6,004 nucleotides of DNA from an uncultured Oscillospiraceae bacterium (GTDB taxonomy: Bacteria; Bacillota_A; Clostridia; Oscillospirales; Acutalibacteraceae): positions 1 through 6,004 of the forward strand of contig USGR01000064.1 in assembly GCA_900554165.1 (NCBI GenBank), given 5' to 3'. The position numbers and the translations under genes are program-made. Positions 1-4,130 of the stretch are shown here, in pieces (position 1 is the first letter of the stretch; each line of letters starts with the position of its first letter). The notes under the pieces are model-generated. The model had not been told where the DNA came from. It made no database searches and saw only the letters and a list, made by a program, of their open reading frames with translations.

Positions 1-1
1 T

Positions 2-547
2 GACACAATGAAATGCTTTACAAGATTTGTAAATGAGCATATGGCCAGCTACGGAGAATACGGATTTGACAGGGATTTTTGGACATGGCGTCAGCTTTCT
101 CTCAGACTTTTCAGAATAGGCGAATTAGAATATGAAAAATGTATAGTAGGAGAGGATAAAAAAGAAAAATTTATCAGCATACATATTCCTTCAGACGCAA
201 TAATTTCACGGGAAAATTGTCTTAAATCGCATAAGATGTCAAAGGAGTTCTTTAAAAAATTTTATCCTGAATATGAAAATGTACCAAATAAATGCACTTC
301 ATGGCTTTTAAGTCCTGACCTTAAAAATCTGCTGCCCGCCGATTCAAGGATATTGCAGTTTCAGCAGCTATTTGAGATTAAGAATACAGTAAATAAAGAT
401 TCTAATAATTTCCTTGAATGGGTTTATAAAAGGAAAGATATTCCGATAGATTCGCTTCCGGAGGAAACGACTCTTCAGCGAAACATGAAGAAATATTTGA
501 TGGACGGCGGCTGGATAAGTGAAGGCGAGGGAGTATTTATATATTGA
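2..547 (+). CDS. GNAT-like acyltransferase, C-terminal part (5' truncated by window edge)
   Basis: The frame is open to the left edge, so the first ATG at 8 is probably internal: the residues around it (DTMKCFTRFVNEH) read as the middle of a protein. About 180 codons are visible, ending in TGA at 545-547. The sequence matches my recollection of a clostridial acyltransferase family made of an NAT_N-type N-terminal domain and a GNAT-like C-terminal domain (formerly DUF5596). Supporting blocks are YGFDRDFWTWRQ and LRLFRIGELEYE near the start, IHIPSDA in the middle, then CTSWLLSP, LLPADSRILQFQQLFEI and, near the end, LPEETTLQRNMKKYLMDGG. The substrate is unknown and the family is mostly annotated only as acyltransferase domain-containing. 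It is expected to be cytosolic, since no membrane segment or signal is visible. A T-rich tail with a weak hairpin follows, so it looks like the last gene of its unit. The family call rests on memory of the motif pattern, not on a search. Confidence 0.68.
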   Translation, partial: DTMKCFTRFVNEHMASYGEYGFDRDFWTWRQLSLRLFRIGELEYEKCIVGEDKKEKFISIHIPSDAIISRENCLKSHKMSKEFFKKFYPEYENVPNKCTSWLLSPDLKNLLPADSRILQFQQLFEIKNTVNKDSNNFLEWVYKRKDIPIDSLPEETTLQRNMKKYLMDGGWISEGEGVFIY

Positions 548-558
548 GCCTTGAACTC

Positions 559-600
559 TTATGCTATGCAAAGCATTAAATATTCTTATTTTTTGTTTTT
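559..600 (+). terminator. Putative intrinsic terminator after the acyltransferase gene
   Basis: Twelve bases after the stop codon, TTATGCT (559-565) can pair with AGCATTAA (572-579) with one bulged base, giving a seven-pair hairpin. It is followed by a T-rich run (581-600) containing TTTTTT and TTTTT. The stem is short and AT-rich, and the T-rich tract also starts the first repeat unit of the cluster. A terminator is plausible but not certain. Confidence 0.42.
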
Positions 601-743
601 GTTATGTGTATGTAAACTATTGTGATTTTCTTGGCGATTAAATATATCAGCTTAGTCTTGTGAGTGAAAAAGTAAAATAAAATGCTGGTTCTGAATATGA
701 CTTGTGTGTTGAGATGTTCGAATGATGTCGCGATAAAAAGAAG
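585..743. repeat. Repeat module 1, copy A (most diverged)
   Basis: It is recognised by TGTATGTAAAC...TGTGATTTTCTT at the left, GTAAAATAAAA at 672-682 and GATAAAAAGAAG at 732-743. Copy C has the same landmarks in the same order: GTAAAATAAAA at 1191 and GATAAAAAGAA at 1255, 64 bases apart against 60 here. The terminator-like hairpin present in copies B and C is not preserved. A small hairpin, TGCCCA (745-750) with TGGGCA (761-766), lies just beyond and links it to D1. Confidence 0.55.
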
Positions 744-768
744 ATGCCCATAAGTTTCTGTGGGCAAA

Positions 769-885
769 CCTGCAAAAAGTTGGCAGCAAGCGGAATTGTT
801 TCGTGCGCGATTATAAACGAGCCAGCGCAGTGCAGCATGATTTTTTATGGAAAAAGTGAGCGACGGCAAAATGAGCCGACGACTT
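769..885. repeat. Repeat module 2, copy D1 (decayed palindrome)
   Basis: It aligns with D2 (1307-1414) through shared blocks: GCAAAAAGTTGG at 772-783, AGCGGA, a central CGCG...TTA.AA segment, GCAG...AGC.TGA, a T run at 841-846, and CGACGG...ATGAG at 861-875. The outer stem of D2 is only partly preserved here (AAAAA against TTTTTT). The following bases carry further small hairpins, for example GGCCG (896-900) with CGGCC (904-908). Confidence 0.5.
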
Positions 886-944
886 TCAATAAAAAGGCCG
901 TCGCGGCCGATGCACAGTAAGCAACGACGCGTAAAGAGGCCACA

Positions 945-1098
945 AAAAAGATGCTTACTGTTTTTATGTATGGATGTAAACCAGTGTGAATTTTTGATGT
1001 TATTAAAGGCATGGCCAACTCAGCAGGTACAAAAGAAAAAATAAAAAGATGAGTCCGAACGCCAATTCACGTCCAGACTCAGTATGGTGCATTGGAAT
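945..1098. repeat. Repeat module 1, copy B
   Basis: It is a direct tandem partner of copy C with a period of about 154-157 bases. Both begin with AAAAAAGAT. Both carry TGTATGGAYGTRAACC.GTGTGAATT, then GTTATTAAAG.CA, an A-rich tract, a GAGTC...GACTC hairpin (1050-1081 here), and a short tail containing TGGTG. Just upstream, CAGTAAGC (915-922) and GCTTACTG (953-960) form an eight-base inverted repeat that spans the start of the unit and is followed by TTTTT on the plus strand. Confidence 0.7.
1031..1081 (-). terminator. Terminator-like hairpin and U-tract in repeat copy B
   Basis: Read on the minus strand, TGAGTC pairs with GACTCA (1076-1081 with 1050-1055), and the stem continues inward with a few mismatches. 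A run of 19 bases that is all T apart from C and A interruptions (1049 down to 1031) follows directly. This is the form of an intrinsic terminator. It lies on the tRNA-Gln strand about 390 bases beyond the tRNA. Confidence 0.55.
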
Positions 1099-1258
1099 AA
1101 AAAAGATATTTTTTTGATTCCGCTGTATGGACGTGAACCCGTGTGAATTCTTTAGGTTATTAAAGACAAGATTAATCCGCGGGTGATGGAGTAAAATAAA
1201 AAAACTGAGTCTAAACGCAAACCCGCATTCAAACTCAGTCTGGTGGAAGGGGAAGATA
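1099..1258. repeat. Repeat module 1, copy C
   Basis: It follows copy B without a gap. It opens with a long hairpin, GGAAT (1094-1098) pairing with ATTCC (1117-1121) and A-run against T-run inside. It then has TGTATGGACGTGAACCCGTGTGAATTC, GTTATTAAAGACA, GTAAAATAAAAAAA, and the hairpin at 1204-1239. A following 14-base perfect palindrome, TCCTTTTAAAAGGA (1273-1286), leads into D2. Confidence 0.7.
1191..1239 (-). terminator. Terminator-like hairpin and U-tract in repeat copy C
   Basis: On the minus strand ACTGAGT (1239-1233) pairs perfectly with ACTCAGT (1210-1204). The stem extends inward to about 12 of 15 positions around a six-base loop. Seven Ts, an A and TTTT follow (1203 down to 1192). 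This has the form of an intrinsic terminator and could stop read-through from the tRNA-Gln promoter. Confidence 0.62.
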
Positions 1259-1306
1259 AAAAGAATTCCCAATCCTTTTAAAAGGAAATTTGAACCCTCG
1301 CGTATC

Positions 1307-1414
1307 CCGCAAAAAGTTGGTAGCGCAGCGGAGGCGTCATGCCCGCGTTTACAAGGGCATAGCCGCAGCAAGCGTGACTTTTTGCGGAGAGGAGGAATGA
1401 CGGAGCGGTATGAG
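1307..1414. repeat. Repeat module 2, copy D2: long three-stem palindrome
   Basis: An 81-base imperfect palindrome occupies 1307-1387. The outer stem CCGCAAAAAGT (1307-1317) pairs perfectly with ACTTTTTGCGG (1377-1387). The middle stem GCGG (1328-1331) pairs with CCGC (1363-1366). The inner stem ATGCCC (1339-1344) pairs with GGGCAT (1355-1360) around a ten-base loop. The homology with D1 continues to the ATGAG at about 1410. Its GC-rich inner part differs from the AT-rich surroundings. Confidence 0.68.
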
Positions 1415-1463
1415 AAATCCCCAGCCAAATGGCTGGGGATTTTGAATGGAGCGCAGTCCATTC
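1415..1463 (-). terminator. Two strong hairpins directly downstream of tRNA-Gln
   Basis: Going away from the tRNA on the minus strand there are two perfect hairpins. GAATGGA (1463-1457) pairs with TCCATTC (1450-1444) around a six-base loop. AAATCCCCAGCC (1442-1431) then pairs over 12 bp with GGCTGGGGATTT (1426-1415) around four bases. The second ends in ATTTC, a poor U-tract, so it may act as a processing or partial termination signal. On the plus strand the same stem ends in ATTTTG. Outer bases GGAATG near 1392 could also pair with CATTCC at 1459-1464, making a larger alternative fold. Confidence 0.5.
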
Positions 1464-1468
1464 CGACG

Positions 1469-1542
1469 TGGCTGCGGAAGAAGGATTCGAACCCTCACAA
1501 ACAGAGTCAGAGTCTGCCGTGCTACCATTACACAATTCCGCA
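1469..1542 (-). tRNA. tRNA-Gln, anticodon CUG
   Basis: It folds into a complete cloverleaf on the minus strand. The acceptor TGCGGAA (1542-1536) pairs perfectly with TTCCGCA (1479-1473). The D-arm has GTG/CAC with GG in the loop. The anticodon stem GCAGA/TCTGT has a terminal G-U and a loop of CTCTGAC (1512-1506). The variable loop is four bases and the T-arm is GAGGG-TTCGAAT-CCTTC. Discriminator G and an encoded CCA (1471-1469) complete it. The anticodon CTG (plus-strand 1508-1510) reads CAG codons. The U1-A72 first pair and G73 are typical of bacterial glutamine tRNAs. It stands alone, with no neighbouring tRNA in the window. Confidence 0.95.
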
Positions 1543-1565
1543 AAATATTGAAAGTTACTTAAAAT

Positions 1566-1593
1566 ATTATATACTAAAAACAGCTTATGTCAA
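1566..1593 (-). promoter_or_regulatory. Consensus SigA promoter of tRNA-Gln
   Basis: The minus strand has a perfect -35 TTGACA (1593-1588) and a perfect -10 TATAAT (1571-1566) separated by 16 bases. Transcription would start near 1559, giving a leader of about 16 bases before the mature tRNA 5' end at 1542. That is a normal layout for a strong stable-RNA promoter. Confidence 0.82.
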
Positions 1594-1599
1594 GTATAA

Positions 1600-2270
1600 T
1601 TTCCATTATTTTTATAATTATTTATTTTATTTCAGCTATTTTTTATTGACTACATAGTCGAAAATCGTCTTATAAGTCTTTGTAATGTTTATATTAAGTA
1701 TGGAAAAAGTCTGTATTATCAATGGTTTTCTCATATCTCAATATATTTTCCCATATCTTTGCATAAGTTGATTTTGTAAAGTTGGGCGCCATTTTAGCAC
1801 TACAAATAAGATGATATACATAGATGTGTAGCAATATTATTCGTTCGAAAAGGCAGTTTAGAAACACCTTGGTTTGCACTATTGTGTTACGCATTAGAGG
1901 TTTAATAAGCCTTGCAAATATAAATTTTGCAGATACTAAGAGTTTATACCTTTTCCCTCAAAAATGCCCTTTAACTGCGTAACATTTCAAAAAGAAATGC
2001 TGCCTGTTTCTTTTCCGTTACTTTGTGAAAAATTTCGTAGCAAGCATAGGAAAGAGGTGTCCTTTCCGTAAAACTGTTCTCTTTTGTTTGTTAACAGAAA
2101 GACAGATTTTTCTTGTGAAGCATCTCGTCCTTAAAAAATTATGAATAAATCGAATATTATAACTTCAAGAATTAATATTGAAAAACCTATCCTTTTGTGG
2201 TTAAATAATTTCTTTTTATTGACAGTCAGAAATTATTTTCCGCCCTTGAGAGGTCAGTAAATGCAGGGAT
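1600..2270. other. AT-rich gene-free region with scattered inverted repeats
   Basis: No frame here has a start codon with a usable ribosome binding site and a recognisable product. The longest minus-strand frames (for example 1694-1894) look non-coding in composition. Visible structure: GACTA-CA-TAGTC at 1648-1659; GTTACGCA (1886-1893) and TGCGTAAC (1976-1983), an eight-base inverted repeat about 80 bases apart; nested palindromes CATTTC/GAAATG (1983-1988 and 1994-1999), AAAAGAAA/TTTCTTTT (1990-1997 and 2007-2014) and GTAAC/GTTAC (1979-1983 and 2017-2021); and GGAAAG/CTTTCC near 2050-2068. This may be the remains of a decayed gene or element. Confidence 0.5.
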
Positions 2271-2362
2271 AATCCATATTGATTATGGGTTCAGCTAAGA
2301 AGGTGACACACGGTTGTCCGCTATCCGGTGCGTATTGATTTTTGGAATCAAGAATCAAGGTG
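2271..2362 (+). promoter_or_regulatory. Hairpin-rich 5' leader of the small protein gene
   Basis: Three short hairpins can be drawn before the ribosome binding site. AATCCATA (2271-2278) pairs with TATGGGTT (2284-2291) over eight pairs with one G-T. A GC-rich segment (about 2311-2328) offers alternatives such as CGG/CCG. TTGATT (2335-2340) pairs with AATCAA (2346-2351). It does not match any riboswitch class I recognise. A weak SigA-like pair (TTGAAA 2178-2183, TTAAAT 2201-2206, 17-base spacing) could supply the transcript. A perfect TTGACA at 2219-2224 has no good -10 behind it. Regulation by this leader is inference. Confidence 0.3.
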
Positions 2363-2376
2363 AAAGGAGGATAACC

Positions 2377-2574
2377 ATGTCTAAAAGGAGAGGCGTGTCC
2401 GGAAAGACACATACAAAACAGCAGCTCGATGATTATGCAAATCAGAACAATCCGAACAACAATGCGTACAAAGCTCGGCAATCCAATGAGGCCAAGTTCA
2501 AAAGGGAAAAGAATAGGCATTATGTGGATTATGGAATTGACTTTGAATGGCCATATTCCGGTTGGATTGAATGA
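2377..2574 (+). CDS. Small basic/asparagine-rich protein of unknown function, 65 aa
   Basis: The start is set by an excellent ribosome binding site, AAAGGAGG at 2363-2370, six bases before ATG 2377. The upstream in-frame ATG at 2314 lacks one. The protein begins MSKRRGVSGKTHTKQQLDDY. It then has the asparagine-rich motif YANQNNPNNNAYKARQSN (about residues 20-37), a lysine/arginine-rich stretch, and an aromatic acidic tail, YGIDFEWPYSGWIE. There is no signal peptide, membrane segment or cysteine. I recall similar short clostridial proteins carrying one or more YANQxNPNNxAY motifs, always unannotated, but cannot confirm this here. The strong RBS and the hairpin right after the stop argue that it is a real monocistronic gene. 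It converges on spoIVA, so co-regulation is not implied. Function unknown. Confidence 0.8.
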   Translation: MSKRRGVSGKTHTKQQLDDYANQNNPNNNAYKARQSNEAKFKREKNRHYVDYGIDFEWPYSGWIE

Positions 2575-2578
2575 GTAT

Positions 2579-2610
2579 AGCGGATGACTTTTGTCATCCG
2601 CTTCTCTTAT
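2579..2610 (+). terminator. Terminator of the small protein gene (between convergent genes)
   Basis: A perfect ten-pair stem, AGCGGATGAC (2579-2588) with GTCATCCGCT (2593-2602) around TTTT, starts four bases after the stop codon. It is followed by TCTCTTATTAT. The U-tract is interrupted but T-rich. spoIVA ends at 2619 from the other side, and its transcript would meet the same stem, though without a U-tract on that strand. Confidence 0.7.
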
Positions 2611-2618
2611 TATAAATT

Positions 2619-4097
2619 TTAAAGAATTATGCATATAAGCCCGCTGCAGCCTTCGTTTATGACGCGCTCTAAGGTCTCCTGCATTCTCATACGTGCATCT
2701 GACGGCATTCTGGATAGCTTTGCATGCAGTCCTTCGTTAACAAGCTCATGCAGCGATTTGCCGAATATGTTCGATTCCCATATCTTTATCGGGTCTTCCT
2801 CGAACTCCTGCAGCAGGTACATTACAAGGTCCTCCGACTGCTTCTCGCTGCCTACTATCGGATTTACCTCGGTCGTTATTTCCGCCTTCATCATATGTAT
2901 TGACGGCGCCGATGCCCTCAACCTTACACCGTAGCGTCCGCCCTGCTTCATGATTTCCGGCTCTTCAAGGCTAAGTTCCTCCTTAGACGGCATTACTATT
3001 CCGTAGCCAGTGGTTTCCACTTCATCAAGTGCGTCCTTTACTCGGTCATATTTTTTCTTTATGTCCACAAGCTGCGCCATGCAGGTTATAAGGTCTTTTT
3101 CGTCGTGTATATCAAGGCCAGTGGTGTCGGTAAGCACCTGATAGAAGATTTGATCCTGTATCTTGACGTTTATTCTCGCACTGCCTATGCCTAAGTCCAC
3201 CCCAGATATTTCGGCACTCTCTACTGCGTCGCAGCCGGAAATGGCCTCAGTAAGAAAGCTTATATCTCTTATATGTTGTATCTTGGCCGCCGCGTTCTTT
3301 ATTGTGCCAAATAAATCGTCGCGCAGATTATGGCTGCCTTCAAGCGATGTTATCCAGTGCGGCATATCCACTGCTATTTCCCTTACAGGGAACTCAAACA
3401 GCACCTTGGAGATAATGTCTTTTATCTCTTCCTCAGTCATTTCAAGACAGTTTACCGGCATTACCGGAACACCGTATTTTATTGATAAATCCGCCGCCAT
3501 ATCCATGCTCCCGGCCGATGAAGGATACATACAGTTGAGCAGCACGATAAAGGGCTTATTTATCTGCTTAAGCTCGTTTATTACCCTCTCCTCGGCTTCT
3601 TCATATTCTTCTCGCGGAATGTCGCTAATGCTGCCGTCGGTGGTAACTACAAGCCCTATGGTCGAATGCTCGTTTATCACCTTTCGGGTGCCTATCTCCG
3701 CCGCCATGTCGAACAGCACCGGCTCGTCGTACCATGGCGTCATGACCATGCGCGGCTGGTCGTTTTCTATATAGCCGAGTGAGCTCGGTACAATATAGCC
3801 TACGCAGTCTATCATACGCACCCTGAACACAGAATTGCCGTCAAGCCTTACCTCCACAGCCTCTTCGGGTATGAATTTCGGCTCGGTCGTCATTATCGTC
3901 CTGCCGGCCGCCGACTGAGGCAGCTCGTCGTTTGCCCGCTCGCGCCTGTAATCGCTGGTTATGTTGGGCAGCACCAGCGTATCCATAAATCTCTTTATAA
4001 AAGTAGATTTACCCGTCCTTACTGGACCTACCACACCGATATAGATATCTCCGTCGGTGCGCTGCGCTATGTCTTGATAAATATTAAGTTCTTCCAT
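2619..4097 (-). CDS. spoIVA: Stage IV sporulation protein A, coat morphogenetic ATPase (492 aa)
   Basis: SpoIVA is made in the mother cell, coats the outer forespore membrane and polymerises irreversibly with ATP hydrolysis to form the basement layer for coat and cortex assembly. The 492 residues equal the length I recall for the Bacillus subtilis protein. The N-terminal TRAFAC-type nucleotide-binding domain has Walker A GPVRTGKS at 24-31 (K30), paired threonines T70-T71 in the sensor region and Walker B aspartate D97 in RMIDCVG. These are the positions studied in B. subtilis. FIVLLNCMYP (183-192) sits where GTPases carry NKxD, consistent with ATP rather than GTP use. The middle domain follows, then a highly conserved C-terminal polymerisation domain (TTEVNPIVGSEKQSEDL, KIWESNIFGKSLHELVNEGL) ending in GLICIIL. 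It starts 33 bases after sipL, with GGGGAGG at 4109-4103 and ATG at 4097, so it is presumably co-transcribed. SigE control is expected from the family. Confidence 0.97.
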   Translation of the reverse strand: MEELNIYQDIAQRTDGDIYIGVVGPVRTGKSTFIKRFMDTLVLPNITSDYRRERANDELPQSAAGRTIMTTEPKFIPEEAVEVRLDGNSVFRVRMIDCVGYIVPSSLGYIENDQPRMVMTPWYDEPVLFDMAAEIGTRKVINEHSTIGLVVTTDGSISDIPREEYEEAEERVINELKQINKPFIVLLNCMYPSSAGSMDMAADLSIKYGVPVMPVNCLEMTEEEIKDIISKVLFEFPVREIAVDMPHWITSLEGSHNLRDDLFGTIKNAAAKIQHIRDISFLTEAISGCDAVESAEISGVDLGIGSARINVKIQDQIFYQVLTDTTGLDIHDEKDLITCMAQLVDIKKKYDRVKDALDEVETTGYGIVMPSKEELSLEEPEIMKQGGRYGVRLRASAPSIHMMKAEITTEVNPIVGSEKQSEDLVMYLLQEFEEDPIKIWESNIFGKSLHELVNEGLHAKLSRMPSDARMRMQETLERVINEGCSGLICIIL

Positions 4098-4102
4098 TTC
4101 GT

Positions 4103-4109
4103 CCTCCCC
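4103..4109 (-). promoter_or_regulatory. spoIVA ribosome binding site
   Basis: GGGGAGG on the minus strand lies five bases before the ATG at 4097-4095. It lies inside the 33-base sipL-spoIVA gap and fixes the spoIVA start. No promoter or terminator fits in the gap. Confidence 0.85.
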
Positions 4110-4130
4110 TTTAAGGCAGAGATATTTATT

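Larger units (their letters stand above)
585..1463. repeat. Cluster of degenerate modular hairpin repeats beside tRNA-Gln
   Basis: This stretch holds no credible gene. It consists of diverged copies of two modules. Module 1 (copies A, B, C) is about 155 bases. Module 2 (copies D1, D2) is an imperfect palindrome opening with GCAAAAAGTTGG. The order is A-D1-B-C-D2, so A-D1 (about 585-885) and C-D2 (1099-1414) are two copies of a composite, with an additional tandem B. Several frames stay open for 60 to 150 codons on both strands, but they run through hairpins and across module boundaries, change frame between copies, and lack ribosome binding sites. I take them as chance. It could be a decayed non-autonomous mobile element or a REP/MITE-like family. 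Genome-wide copy number cannot be judged from one window. Confidence 0.7.

Noticed and set aside
576..869. 97-codon and nested 63-codon minus-strand frames
   Set aside because: They lie across copies A and D1, with no ribosome binding site, low-complexity tails and no preserved frame in the matching copies C and D2.
847..1044. 65-codon plus-strand frame
   Set aside because: It joins the end of D1 to copy B with an arginine/lysine-rich start typical of chance translation. Only the MDVNQCEF part is of interest and is reported as a finding.
585..1300. CRISPR array
   Set aside because: The repeat units are about 155 bases, highly diverged and few. There are no short identical direct repeats with regular unique spacers and no cas genes.
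1003..1461. 152-codon minus-strand open frame
   Set aside because: It runs through the post-tRNA hairpin, the D2 palindrome and repeat copies C and B, has no ribosome binding site, and its repeated segments mirror the DNA repeats. It is most likely a translation of non-coding repeats.
1278..1535. 85-codon minus-strand open frame starting inside the tRNA
   Set aside because: The first third is antisense-free translation of tRNA-Gln itself and the rest is the D2 palindrome.
1646..1676. Plus-strand promoter TTGACT...TATAAG
   Set aside because: The spacing of 19 bases is outside the normal range and no gene follows for 700 bases.
1694..1894. 66-codon minus-strand frame
   Set aside because: It has no Shine-Dalgarno before the ATG, its composition looks like translated AT-rich DNA, and it resembles no known family.
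2219..2241. Perfect TTGACA at 2219-2224 as promoter of the small gene
   Set aside because: No acceptable -10 occurs 15 to 19 bases downstream, where the sequence is the GC-rich CCGCCCTT.
2271..2376. Known riboswitch class in the small-gene leader
   Set aside because: I compared it mentally with c-di-GMP, THF, ZTP, fluoride, cobalamin and guanidine motifs and found no matching conserved core.
2254..2634. 126-codon minus-strand frame
   Set aside because: It is antisense to the well-supported small gene and overlaps its terminator and the spoIVA end.
3163..3774. 203-codon plus-strand frame
   Set aside because: It is a shadow of spoIVA on the opposite strand, serine/isoleucine-rich as expected for antisense translation.
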